Positions 1 to 8,136 are shown, counted from the first letter of the stretch. The stretch: 23,175 nt of DNA from Candidatus Aminicenantota bacterium (GCA_016926925.1 JAFGNQ010000118.1:1-23175); one strand, 5' to 3'. Numbers and translations are program-made. Notes: generated by a model from the sequence alone, not told the origin.

Positions 1-763
1 CCTTCCGTGCCCTCAGCCATTGAATGGATCTCTCGAAATATTCCAAGGGAATTTCGGCCAGACCGTTGGGCAACCCGTAACTTCCCCTGTAATCGAAATA
101 GGCAACAGCCAGAGCAGCATAGCCTCTCGATGCAAGGACAGCTGCCACCTGTTCAGACCACAAGAATCCGCCGCCCGAGCCTCCGGTCACGATAACCGCC
201 GGCAGCGAAGATTTGCTCTTATCGACAAAATACTTCCCGACAAATCCCTCTTTCACATCATCCCGGCTAACGGCATCGGAAACATACTTCATCGGGAACT
301 CCTGGGTGAAGGCGATTCCATTGTCTCCGGTAACACTGATGTGGACGTCTTGAGGTTGTGCGCTCATTTTGGCAAACATTCCAAAATAGCCCTTGGCAGG
401 TTTCTCGAGACCCATAGACCAGAAAAGGCCTGCCGGATCAGCCTTATCATAACTTCCGGAAACGGGAGACTGAGAGGAACAATCGATCTCGCCTTCTCTA
501 TCAGCCTCGAATTCCGCAGACGACACCCATTTTCTCTTCATGTCATCCTGAGTCTCAGCACGAACCAGATATTTTTTTCCGGACGATAAACCTTTTAACC
601 GGAGGCTTATGTCCTCATCCACCAGATCGGATGACCGCACTATCTCCAGTTGGATATCCGCACCTTTGGCCAGGCCGAGGAAGCCCGCACTATTAGAGAT
701 TCCGGAAGAATCCGACGCATAGAGAAGGCTGAAGAACACAATACAGCAGATTGTCGTCTTCAT
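1..763 (-). CDS. Exported BAAT / acyl-CoA thioesterase-family hydrolase (partial; 3' end beyond window)
   Basis: I translated this open-ended reading frame by hand from the minus strand; 254 codons lie inside the window. A hydrophobic start (MKTTICCIVFFSLLYASDSSG) looks like a Sec signal peptide. Residues about 30-160 match the N-terminal domain of bile-acid-CoA:amino-acid N-acyltransferases and acyl-CoA thioesterases, including DPAGLFWSM at 109-117. Residues about 185-254 begin the alpha/beta-hydrolase domain, with the Gly-rich turn VTGGSGGGF (192-200) and the family signature LPNGLAEIPLEYFERSIQWL (231-250). The nucleophile elbow normally follows within about 25 residues, so it falls just outside the window, and Cys versus Ser cannot be read. 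Family proteins are around 420 aa. Two ATGs are adjacent (766 and 763). The second was chosen because AGGAG at 771-775 then sits 7 nt upstream rather than 4. Substrate is unknown; bile-acid chemistry is not implied. A MerR operator-promoter lies directly upstream. Confidence 0.85.
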   Translation of the reverse strand, partial: MKTTICCIVFFSLLYASDSSGISNSAGFLGLAKGADIQLEIVRSSDLVDEDISLRLKGLSSGKKYLVRAETQDDMKRKWVSSAEFEADREGEIDCSSQSPVSGSYDKADPAGLFWSMGLEKPAKGYFGMFAKMSAQPQDVHISVTGDNGIAFTQEFPMKYVSDAVSRDDVKEGFVGKYFVDKSKSSLPAVIVTGGSGGGFLWSEQVAAVLASRGYAALAVAYFDYRGSYGLPNGLAEIPLEYFERSIQWLRARK

Positions 764-802
764 CATTGATCTCCTTTTCGATTCCAAGTTTGCTCACTTT
801 AA

Positions 803-833
803 ATTATCAGCCTCCCCCAGGGGGAGAGTTCAA
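803..833 (-). promoter_or_regulatory. MerR-type operator-promoter of the BAAT-family gene
   Basis: On the minus strand, a -35 box TTGAAC (828-833) and a -10 box GATAAT (803-808) are separated by a 19-bp spacer. That spacing is too long for ordinary sigma70 use but is diagnostic of MerR-activated promoters. The spacer holds a perfect 7-bp palindrome, CTCCCCC-A-GGGGGAG in plus-strand reading (812-826), centred at 819, one base from the spacer centre. BmrR-type operators are likewise C-rich/G-rich palindromes in this position. The expected start site is near 796, giving a leader of about 30 nt to the ATG at 763. A MerR-family gene lies immediately upstream. Confidence 0.85.
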
Positions 834-906
834 GCTGTTTTTTCATCTCTCGCGAAAATCGAAATCAGGGATGCCTATCCGATTTATCCAGCTCTTGCAG
901 GAACCA

Positions 907-1806
907 CTATTTTATGGGATGCTTCCCTTTCCTGACGGGTACCTGCAATTCCGTCAAGAAATCGCCGACGATCCGGGAGACCGGTCTCGTAATGTGGTAG
1001 ATCTCAATGGAAGAACCCGCAGGCGAATAGCCGTTATTCTCGATCCAGTGATACAGACGAGCATATCCCTCTTCTCTTAATTTTTCGTACCTACCGGCAA
1101 AAAGGAGTGATGCGTAAAGACCTCCGGGAAGTATCTCTATAAAATTTTCTTTGGATGTCACTTCAGTCAAAAGCTCATAACAAAATTTCAAATCGACACG
1201 ACGATGGTCGAATTCCCTGTAATCACCTTTGACGACGGCCATCATTGTTTTCCGGACCCCCAGTTTCCTTTCCTGAATCAGATCATCAAGCCGATCAAAC
1301 GCCTCCTTGAATGATAAGCCCTCGTAAGAGGTCAACTTCCTGAGGAAAACAATATGCCGATCAGGAAGCTTCTTCAACACAATAACTCCGAGCTGCCGGG
1401 CAGACTCTCCGGTCCGAATCCTCTCGTACTGCTCTCTCAATCGCACCACTTCATCAAGCTTCTCTTGAAGACTGCCGATATCATCCTTCAGTATTTGTTC
1501 ACGTTCTCTAAAAAGGTTGACAAGACCGTCGAGTCCCTTTTGGCTTACGGCTTTCTTTATCTGGGCTATGGAAAATCCCAACTCGCGGAGAATTTTGATT
1601 AAAAAAACGATTTCGGCTTGTTCGGGCGCATAATATCTGTATCGGGTGAGGGGATTTACGTAAGCAGGCAATACCAAACCCACGTCATCATAGTAGCGCA
1701 ATGTTTTCACGGAGATCCTGCAAAACTCCGAGACATAACCAATGGATAAGAGATCTTCTTTCAAGTGAATACCCCAAAATTCATTTGCACGTTTGATTAT
1801 AAACAT
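907..1806 (-). CDS. MerR/BmrR-family transcriptional regulator with GyrI-like effector domain
   Basis: A 299-aa regulator. Residues about 20-88 form the MerR winged helix-turn-helix, with the signatures VKTLRYYDDVGLVLPAYV (33-50) and RYRYYAPEQ (55-63). A coiled-coil linker rich in E/K/L follows at about 98-132. The remaining residues, about 140-295, resemble the GyrI-like/BmrR effector-binding domain and end with a GSSIEIYHI strand, where BmrR-type proteins place an acidic ligand contact. No Cys cluster for metal sensing is evident, so a hydrophobic or cationic small-molecule ligand is more likely than a metal. The frame stays open upstream to 1977. The ATG at 1806 was preferred because GAGGAG (1817-1822 region) sits about 10 nt ahead and family members start close to the HTH; a TTG nearer the HTH is also possible. 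The gene ends in TAG, 140 bp before the BAAT-family gene, and the intervening operator suggests it activates that gene. Confidence 0.9.
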   Translation of the reverse strand: MFIIKRANEFWGIHLKEDLLSIGYVSEFCRISVKTLRYYDDVGLVLPAYVNPLTRYRYYAPEQAEIVFLIKILRELGFSIAQIKKAVSQKGLDGLVNLFREREQILKDDIGSLQEKLDEVVRLREQYERIRTGESARQLGVIVLKKLPDRHIVFLRKLTSYEGLSFKEAFDRLDDLIQERKLGVRKTMMAVVKGDYREFDHRRVDLKFCYELLTEVTSKENFIEILPGGLYASLLFAGRYEKLREEGYARLYHWIENNGYSPAGSSIEIYHITRPVSRIVGDFLTELQVPVRKGKHPIK

Positions 1807-1920
1807 TGGAGTAAAACTCCTCAAGACAGAAGCGTTTCTATTTTTTCTGAAAAAAACAGTGCGGGCTGGATTAAGGCAAAAACTTGTCGGACGGATCCAT
1901 AAAGAAAGATCATCAACATT

Positions 1921-1948
1921 CAATAAATTGAATTCATCCAATTTATTG
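1921..1948. promoter_or_regulatory. 28-bp inverted repeat upstream of the merR-like gene (candidate operator)
   Basis: CAATAAATTG (1921-1930) and its exact reverse complement CAATTTATTG (1939-1948) are separated by 8 bp. The repeat lies about 115 bp upstream of the MerR-like start and about 80 bp upstream of the predicted receptor promoter, so either gene could be affected. It is AT-rich with no T tract, which argues against a terminator. A second, smaller palindrome, TCAGCAA-C-TTGCTGA, lies at 1971-1985. The binding protein is unknown. Confidence 0.4.
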
Positions 1949-2029
1949 GACGAAAATCGCGGGCGAGGATTCAGCAACTTGCTGATTCAATTTAAGTTAG
2001 CCTAAAATTCATTTTGGTACAAATTTTGC

Positions 2030-2059
2030 TGGACATAAAAATGTACAATTTAATATACT
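2030..2059 (+). promoter_or_regulatory. Sigma70-type promoter for the TonB-dependent receptor leader
   Basis: TGGACA (2030-2035) matches TTGACA at 5 of 6 positions, and TATACT (2054-2059) matches TATAAT at 5 of 6. The spacer is 18 bp. Transcription would start near 2066, about 355 nt before the receptor ATG at 2420, which predicts a long 5' leader. The surrounding DNA is AT-rich. A nearer promoter cannot be excluded. Confidence 0.6.
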
Positions 2060-2065
2060 GGCATA

Positions 2066-2419
2066 AATGTACCGAAGGGGGAGCATGCATCTAGAGCACG
2101 ATTAGGGACGCAACGAGAGACTTCACAGAAATGCTCCTTGTGAAGCAAGTTGCATTTTAAAGGATTTAGGGGATCCGTGAGGGGATGGAAGGGTTTTCCA
2201 AACTTTTAGAGATTCAATCCAAATCCGCATTTGTGGACGCAATTTTGTCTGCAGCACGCAGCTGAGACCTATATCTACATAAATCAATAGAAAGGAGGTG
2301 ATGATCGAAAAAAAAAGAAAAGACACTTAAAAAGTCTTCGCGAAAGAGATTGAGAAGACTTGGGGATCCTTTGTCAAAAAGATAGAGGAAAACCAAAAGG
2401 ATTAAATGAAGGAGGGTAT
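2066..2419 (+). other. Long structured 5' leader of the receptor gene
   Basis: This non-coding stretch holds several structures. A two-tier hairpin runs 2110-2153: outer GCAAC/GTTGC (2110-2114/2149-2153), inner CTTCACA/TGTGAAG (2121-2127/2139-2145), followed by ATTTT. At 2289-2302, AGAAAGGAGGTGAT is a 14-nt perfect complement of the classical 16S 3' tail. It immediately precedes and overlaps a nine-codon frame (ATG 2301, TAA 2328-2330). A hairpin AAGTCTTC/GAAGACTT (2332-2339/2354-2361) starts just after that stop. Its 5' arm can alternatively pair with AAGAC at 2320-2324 inside the mini-frame. The receptor's own SD is AAGGAGGG (2409-2416). No known riboswitch class was recognised. The rest of the 1807-2419 gap shows nothing more than the repeats and promoter listed separately. 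Confidence 0.45.
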
Positions 2420-5089
2420 ATGAAAAACAAAAGAAAAGCAATCGTTATTGTAGGTGCTTTATCACTTGTCTTGCTCCTGGGCCTTTCTTTAAATGCACAG
2501 ACATACAAGTCTGCCATGAAAGGCCATATCACGGATGAGGACGGCAATCCGTTACCCGGCGTTACCGTTACCGTTAACAGTCCCTCAGAGATCACTAAAG
2601 ATCTCTCCATGGTTACCAATACAGAAGGGCATTACCATTTTACGTCCTTGACACCGGGTGAATACGAGGTCACTGCCAAACTGGAAGGCTTTGCGACAAT
2701 CATACGGACCGGGGTGCGGCTCCATGTGGGGGAAGTGGCTGTAATCGACTTTACCATGGGAATGGCCACTCTCGAAGAATCCGTCACAGTCGTTGCGGAT
2801 TCACCTCTCGTCGAAACCGCCAAATCCTCCATGGGAGAGGTCATCGACAGCACGTACATCGAGTCCCTTCCCATTCTGAACCGAAATTTCATGGATTTGG
2901 CCACCCTGGCGGCCGGAGCAGCCAAAGACCCAGCGTCGGGGAGGATTGCCGGAAGCGGAGAGAGAATGCGCTCGATGAACGTCATCATCGACGGCATCAC
3001 CAACAACGACAACGTGGCCAACTTCGGCCAGATTCTCGTGGATCAGTACATCCAGGACAGTATCGAGGAATTCGAGGTGATGACCTCCGGTTACAATGCC
3101 GAATACGGGGAAGCCGCGGGTGCGGTGATCAACATGATCACCAAATCCGGAAGCAACACGCTCAAAGGCAACCTCTTCTTCTACCACAGAAACGACGCCC
3201 TCGATGCTTCGCCTATCAAAGACCAGGATCCGGCACTGCTCAAACGCTACGAGTACGGCTTCACGGTAGGGGGGCCGATCGTTAGGGACAAGGTGTGGTT
3301 CTTTGCCGCCACTCAGTTCGTGAACCAGAAAGAAGGTGTCGAATATGATTTTTCCATCGTGCCCGAAGAGCTCAAGTATGACTTTTTCGGTCGACCGGAA
3401 AATTTCGATGCCGTGCCCAAGACAAACGACGCCACGTATTTCTTGAAACTGACCGCATCGCTCGGCAAATCCAACAAGATGACCGCATCCGTCATGCATT
3501 TTCCCAACGAAAAAACGAATTGGGTGGGAGATTTGAGATCGGGACAGCCCATCGGCGGTGGAATTCTGCCATCGGCAGGACACACCGTCAAAATCCCGGG
3601 CTGGCAGTTCAAGTTCAACCTGTCCACTATGCTCTCCAACAGCCTCTTTCTGGAGACAAACCTCGGCTACCTCACCAGGAAAGATGTCAATGAGCCGAAT
3701 GTCACGGAAACTCCGGCGGAATATTTCCCTAACTTCACCTCGGGAAGGGCGATGGAGGATCCGCGCGAGTTCAACAACCAGAAATTCCAGTGGTCCGAGG
3801 ATCTGACCTTCAACGTCGACAATATGGCCGGGAATCACACTTTCAAAACGGGTTTCAGGTTTATAAACGATCATCAGACCGGGTATATTTTGATACATAA
3901 CGCGGTCCTTTATGCAACGGACAGCAGAGATTTTCCCATTTTGACTCAATCCTTCGTCCCTGTCGGCCGGGGTCTCAGCTATGACGTCGTCTTGAGAAGC
4001 TACGGCGCTTATGTCCAGGACAGCTGGGAGGTCATGCCCAACCTGGTGCTCAATTTCGGGCTGCGGTTCGACCGGATGTCTCCCTGGAATCACAACCAGC
4101 TTGCTCCCCGGTTCGGATTCTCCTGGGATCCGTTCCAAGACAACAAGACCGTTATTCGAGGACACATCGGCCGTTTCTACGATCATCAGACAGGCAATGC
4201 GCTTCTTCTGGACGAGAATTACGGTGGAATCGGGTATATTGTCAAACTTTATTGGGGGCTTGCCGAATTCCTGGGAGGTCCGCCGGCGCCGGGAATCGAG
4301 GTGCCACCTTCTGAAATCCGATTTCTCGAGACCCCCTTCAAGACTCCCTACTCTGATGCCTGGAGCATCGGAATCGAAAGGGAGATCATACGCGACCTTT
4401 CTCTATCACTCGAGTTCACGGACCGCAACGGACGAGACATCTACAGCCAAAGAGTCGTCAACTGGAAACTGGACAACACAGGGACCACCGATGGAGGAGT
4501 CAAGAGACGGGCGATCGGATATGACAACTGGGCCGACTACACCTCGTTCCACATATCCCTGCAAAAGAAATTCAGCCACGGCTTCCAGTTTTTAACCAGC
4601 TATACCTGGTCCAGATGGAGAGACACAGCCGGCGACAACTTCAACAACACCCCTGAGGATCCCAACGACATTTCCAAAGACTACGGGCCGGCTCAGTACG
4701 ACATCCCCCACAAATTCGTCCTCAGCGGATCGGCTCAGCTGCCGTTCGGATTCACTCTCGGTGCGCTGGTCACCATCCAGAGCGGGCTTCCATACAGCGC
4801 CGCTGCGCTTGCCGATAAAAATAACGACGGCCGCCTGGACAGACCCGACGATCCTGTTGCCGAAAAGCGAAATCCGTTCAGAACGCCTACTTATTCCAGT
4901 GTGGATGTCCGCCTGGGCAAAACCTTTATGAATAACCGTTTCAGTCTGTTCATAGAGGCCTTTAACCTTCTCAACCACAAGAACGTGTGGACGGTTTACA
5001 ACAATTGGACCGATCAGGAAACATTTGGCGATGCCATTACCTATTTCCACGGAAGAGTGGTCCAACTCGCGGTAAGGGTCAACTTCTGA
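2420..5089 (+). CDS. TonB-dependent receptor with N-terminal carboxypeptidase-regulatory-like domain (oar-like)
   Basis: An 889-aa outer-membrane transporter/receptor. A signal peptide ends at LSLNAQ (about residue 27). Residues 33-115 are a carboxypeptidase-regulatory-like fold (GHITDEDGNPLPGVTVTV, then SLTPGEYEVTAKLEGF). Residues about 130-255 are the plug, with NVIIDGITNNDN, GYNAEYGEAAGAVINMITKS and NTLKGNLFFYHRND. The rest is a beta-barrel with alternating aromatic strands and a C-terminal Phe (QLAVRVNF), as needed for BAM-dependent insertion. A D-rich turn, DKNNDGRLDRPDD, typical of this group lies in the last third. The ATG at 2420 was chosen over an upstream TTG at 2360 because an AAGGAGGG SD and the signal peptide follow from it. 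At 889 aa it is slightly short for the oar-like class. No SusD-like partner is adjacent, and the ligand (peptide, polysaccharide or adhesion role) cannot be read. Confidence 0.93.
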   Translation: MKNKRKAIVIVGALSLVLLLGLSLNAQTYKSAMKGHITDEDGNPLPGVTVTVNSPSEITKDLSMVTNTEGHYHFTSLTPGEYEVTAKLEGFATIIRTGVRLHVGEVAVIDFTMGMATLEESVTVVADSPLVETAKSSMGEVIDSTYIESLPILNRNFMDLATLAAGAAKDPASGRIAGSGERMRSMNVIIDGITNNDNVANFGQILVDQYIQDSIEEFEVMTSGYNAEYGEAAGAVINMITKSGSNTLKGNLFFYHRNDALDASPIKDQDPALLKRYEYGFTVGGPIVRDKVWFFAATQFVNQKEGVEYDFSIVPEELKYDFFGRPENFDAVPKTNDATYFLKLTASLGKSNKMTASVMHFPNEKTNWVGDLRSGQPIGGGILPSAGHTVKIPGWQFKFNLSTMLSNSLFLETNLGYLTRKDVNEPNVTETPAEYFPNFTSGRAMEDPREFNNQKFQWSEDLTFNVDNMAGNHTFKTGFRFINDHQTGYILIHNAVLYATDSRDFPILTQSFVPVGRGLSYDVVLRSYGAYVQDSWEVMPNLVLNFGLRFDRMSPWNHNQLAPRFGFSWDPFQDNKTVIRGHIGRFYDHQTGNALLLDENYGGIGYIVKLYWGLAEFLGGPPAPGIEVPPSEIRFLETPFKTPYSDAWSIGIEREIIRDLSLSLEFTDRNGRDIYSQRVVNWKLDNTGTTDGGVKRRAIGYDNWADYTSFHISLQKKFSHGFQFLTSYTWSRWRDTAGDNFNNTPEDPNDISKDYGPAQYDIPHKFVLSGSAQLPFGFTLGALVTIQSGLPYSAAALADKNNDGRLDRPDDPVAEKRNPFRTPTYSSVDVRLGKTFMNNRFSLFIEAFNLLNHKNVWTVYNNWTDQETFGDAITYFHGRVVQLAVRVNF

Positions 5090-5183
5090 TCCGAACCCGC
5101 AGGCTGAAAAAGGTTACGACTTAAAATTACCAGGAGATAAAAAGCAGAGCAGGATTTAAGAATCATCAATAAACAGGTCTGAA

Positions 5184-5200
5184 GGCAAGACTGTCTTGCC
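5184..5200. terminator. Perfect hairpin between convergent genes (possible bidirectional terminator)
   Basis: GGCAAGA (5184-5190) and TCTTGCC (5194-5200) form a perfect 7-bp stem with a CTG loop. It sits between the receptor stop at 5089 and the convergent PLP-enzyme stop at 5256. Neither side has a clear run of T, so intrinsic termination is uncertain. The position between two converging genes is the main support. Confidence 0.4.
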
Positions 5201-5255
5201 AAGTGGTGTTGAGGTGTTTCTGGAGATGATTCCGTCAAGGATTCACTCTCTGAAA

Positions 5256-6377
5256 TCAATCTAGGGCGCAAAGTGCCTGTGTCAAATCCTGGATCAGCAG
5301 TTCGACTTTCTCGACGCCGACGGAGAGACGCACCAGGCTCTCGCTGATTCCGGCTTTAGCTCTGGATTCGGGACTCAAGCCGACGTGGGTGTTGGTGATA
5401 GGCTGGGTGGCCAGGCTGGTTACGCCGCCCAGGCTCGTGGCTAATTTGATGAATTTCAAGCTGTCCATGAAACTCTTCGTCTTCTCGAAATCCGCATCCA
5501 GCTCAAAACTCAGCATGCCGCCGAAGCCCTTCATCTGGCGCTTGGCAGTCTCATGATCCGGATGGCTGGACAACCCGGGATAATGGACAGCCCTGACTTT
5601 CTCCTGTTTTTCGAGAAACCGTGCAATTTTCAGCGCACTGTCATTCTGGCGCAGAATACGAAGCTCCAAGGTCTGCATTCCTCTGAGACACAGGAATGCG
5701 GTCAGCGGATCCATGATTCCTCCCAACAGTTTCCTCGAGCTCCAGATGGATTCGAAACACCACTCCGCACAGCAGATGAATCCGCCCATGATGTCATGAT
5801 GGCCTCCTAGGAATTTGGTGGCGCTGTGGATGACGATATCCACATCGAAATCTTTGGGATGTTGGTTCAGGGGTGAAGCGAATGTGGAATCGAGCATGAC
5901 GAGCGCTTCCTGTCGGTGTGCAGCTCTCACCAAAGGTTCCAAACCCACGACCCGCAGCAACGGATTCGTGGGTGTTTCGAGATAGAGAACGGACAGACCC
6001 TTTTCTATTTCCTCTTGAAAACGGCGCGTGTCATCACAATTGACGCCAACGGTCTCGACCCCCAGTCTAGGCAGGTAATCATGGAGAAACTCGTGCGTTC
6101 CGCCGTAGACTTCTCGCTGGTAGACGATGCGGCTGCTCTTGTCAATGAAAGCCAGGATGGACGTGGTTATAGCGGCCATACCGGACCCGAAGGCAAGAGC
6201 ATGGGGATAGTCCTCGAGATGAGCCAATGATTTTTCGGTTTCCTGAACCGTGGGATTGTCCCAACGCGAATAGAGGTGTCCCGAATGATTTTGAACCACA
6301 TCGATCAGGTCATCCGATTTGCCGAACCTGTAGGTCGCCGTCAAACACACCGGAGGAATCAGGGGCACGCTTTTCAT
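5256..6377 (-). CDS. Trans-sulfuration family PLP enzyme (cystathionine gamma-synthase/lyase-like)
   Basis: A 373-aa fold-type I PLP enzyme of the Cys/Met metabolism family at normal length. The Schiff-base lysine is K188 in HSATKFLGGH. D163 (MLDSTFASP) would contact the pyridine nitrogen. Y36-S37-R38 (LYSRWDNPT) and G66-M67 would bind phosphate. R351 in LVRLSVGVE would hold the substrate carboxylate. Y91 (VYGGTHEF) is the ring-stacking Tyr. The methionine gamma-lyase Cys is absent (YGGT instead of YGCT). T320 in SLGGVTSLATQP stands where cystathionine lyases and synthases usually carry Glu (SLGGVESL), so substrate choice is open: cystathionine synthase, lyase or O-acylhomoserine sulfhydrylase. 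Start is supported by AAAGGAG 8 nt upstream of the ATG. It lies 196 bp downstream of the acyl-CoA ligase on the same strand; no methionine-type riboswitch was seen in that gap. Confidence 0.88.
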   Translation of the reverse strand: MKSVPLIPPVCLTATYRFGKSDDLIDVVQNHSGHLYSRWDNPTVQETEKSLAHLEDYPHALAFGSGMAAITTSILAFIDKSSRIVYQREVYGGTHEFLHDYLPRLGVETVGVNCDDTRRFQEEIEKGLSVLYLETPTNPLLRVVGLEPLVRAAHRQEALVMLDSTFASPLNQHPKDFDVDIVIHSATKFLGGHHDIMGGFICCAEWCFESIWSSRKLLGGIMDPLTAFLCLRGMQTLELRILRQNDSALKIARFLEKQEKVRAVHYPGLSSHPDHETAKRQMKGFGGMLSFELDADFEKTKSFMDSLKFIKLATSLGGVTSLATQPITNTHVGLSPESRAKAGISESLVRLSVGVEKVELLIQDLTQALCALD

Positions 6378-6573
6378 GGATATCTCTCCTTTCGAACGAA
6401 CACGCTTCCTTAACTTTACTCAAAGACTGAGGGATGTTTCAAGTAATCGAAGCAGGAATTTGCGTTCTCATTCAAGAACCGGTGTTTCATGCCGGATTCA
6501 TCGTAAAAATGGAAACCTAGAATTGCAGGTGCACACTGCAAAATGAATCTGATGGATGGGAGACCGGTGAGTG

Positions 6574-8136
6574 CTATTCCATTTCGGCTTTCAGCTCTTT
6601 CTTGAGGATCTTCCCGGTGGCTGTCATGGGCAGTGAATCACGAATCTCGACGATACGTGGATATTTATAGGAAGCCATCTGTTCCTTCGACCATCGGATG
6701 ATTTCCGATTCCGTTATTTTCTGACCTTCCTTGAGAACGATATAGGCCTTTACCTCTTCTCCGTATTGTTGGTGCGGCACGCCGATGACGGCAGCCAACG
6801 AAACCGCCGGATGGGTCATCAGGACTTCTTCGACCTCTCTCGGATAGACGTTAAAACCGCCGCGGATGAGCATGTCTTTCACGCGGTCGACGATGTAGAG
6901 GTAGCCGTCTTCATCCTTCTTGCCCAAATCACCCGTATGGAACCAGGAAGTCCCTTTATACGCCTCAGCTGTTTCCTCGGGTTTGTTGTAGTACTTCTTC
7001 ATCACACAGTGCCCGCGAACGACCAACTCCCCCACTTCCTCCTCCAGAAGTTCTCTGTTGTTTTCATCAAAGATCTTCACTTCAATGCCCCATATAGGCG
7101 TGCCGATGGAGCCGGGTTTGCGCTCTTTGTGAAGGTGATTGAAGGCCACGACGGGACTGGTTTCCGAGAGCCCGTAGCCTTCGATGATGGGAATTTTGTA
7201 TTTTTCTTCAAATCCCTTAATGATCTCAAGCGGCAAGGACGCACCGCCGGAAACGCCAATACGAAGCGTTTTGGCAATTTTTTCAATATCGTACCTTTTG
7301 TCCTTATCTTCATAATCCAAGATGGCCCAATACATAGTAGGAACGCCACAGAAAACCGTGGCTTTCTCGTTCTGGACAGCACTGAGGACGGCCTCCGGCA
7401 CAAACCTAGGGATGAAGATGAGTGTGTTCCCCATGGAAAAACCGGCATTCATCTGCACAGTCTGTCCGAATGAATGGAAAAGAGGCAGAACAACGACATG
7501 AACATCGTCAAGGGTGAGCCCCAACAGGGAGCAGCAGGCACGGGCATTCATCACCATGTTGGAGTGAGAGAGTTCCGCACCTTTTGGAAATCCCGTTGTG
7601 CCGGACGTGTAGAGAATAACAGCGGTATCGTCAGGGTTGGTCTGCACCATTTCATAAACCGGAGATCGGTCGGCCATCAGCTGGCCGAGCGTATGTGTGC
7701 CTTTGATCGGAGATGCCGCAGAGGGATCGGCGGTGATGACGCTGAAATATTCACACGAATCCGAGACTTGAAATCCCTTGAATCCTTCCTGAGCCATGGG
7801 CAATTCGGATGTCCCCTGAAAACAAAAATAAGCTTTCGCCTCAGAGTCCTGGAGATGATAGGCAATTTCCCTACCTTTCAGGAGCAGGTTCAAGGGAACG
7901 ATTACAGCCCCTGTCTTCAGGATTCCGTAATACACCATGGGAAAATAAGGCAGGTTCGGACAGCTTAGAGCCACCTTGTCGCCCCGGCCGATCCCCATAG
8001 CGCTTAAGCCGTTGGCGACCTGGTTGATAGCGGCTCCCATTTGAGCGTAGCTCAGATGTCTGTCACCAAAGATAACCGCGGTTTTTTGCGGGTGCTCCAT
8101 GACACTGTAATCGAAAACCGATGAGAGATTCAGCAC
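6574..8136 (-). CDS. AMP-forming acyl-CoA ligase (long-chain fatty acid-CoA ligase-like)
   Basis: A 520-aa adenylate-forming enzyme, normal family length, cytoplasmic. It would activate a carboxylic acid with ATP and join it to CoA. All core motifs are intact: phosphate loop YTSGTTGFPKG (176-186), GYGLSETSP (320-328), TGD with D403, hinge YLYIVDRVKDMLIRGG (412-427) with R418, and the catalytic C-terminal lysine K509 in LPMTATGKI. The FNVYPREVEE segment (428-437) is typical of fatty-acyl and related ligases. Chain length of the substrate is not readable. The start is a GTG (8134-8136) with AAGGAGG five bases upstream; no in-frame ATG fits better. Same-strand neighbours are the PLP enzyme downstream and a serine hydrolase upstream, but gaps of 196 and 156 bp make a tight operon uncertain. 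Confidence 0.93.
   Translation of the reverse strand: MLNLSSVFDYSVMEHPQKTAVIFGDRHLSYAQMGAAINQVANGLSAMGIGRGDKVALSCPNLPYFPMVYYGILKTGAVIVPLNLLLKGREIAYHLQDSEAKAYFCFQGTSELPMAQEGFKGFQVSDSCEYFSVITADPSAASPIKGTHTLGQLMADRSPVYEMVQTNPDDTAVILYTSGTTGFPKGAELSHSNMVMNARACCSLLGLTLDDVHVVVLPLFHSFGQTVQMNAGFSMGNTLIFIPRFVPEAVLSAVQNEKATVFCGVPTMYWAILDYEDKDKRYDIEKIAKTLRIGVSGGASLPLEIIKGFEEKYKIPIIEGYGLSETSPVVAFNHLHKERKPGSIGTPIWGIEVKIFDENNRELLEEEVGELVVRGHCVMKKYYNKPEETAEAYKGTSWFHTGDLGKKDEDGYLYIVDRVKDMLIRGGFNVYPREVEEVLMTHPAVSLAAVIGVPHQQYGEEVKAYIVLKEGQKITESEIIRWSKEQMASYKYPRIVEIRDSLPMTATGKILKKELKAEME

Noticed and set aside
2085..2105. Six-codon frame ATG...TAG behind GGGGGAG near the receptor promoter
   Set aside because: The purine run is only one to three bases from the ATG, too close for normal initiation, and the peptide has no leader-like codon bias.
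2801..4186. 461-aa frame antisense to the TonB-dependent receptor
   Set aside because: It mirrors the receptor codons, has no SD, and shows no domain character; the receptor frame is certain.
6378..6573. Possible methionine/SAM riboswitch before the trans-sulfuration gene
   Set aside because: No conserved SAM-I or SAM-II core or paired terminator could be found in this gap.
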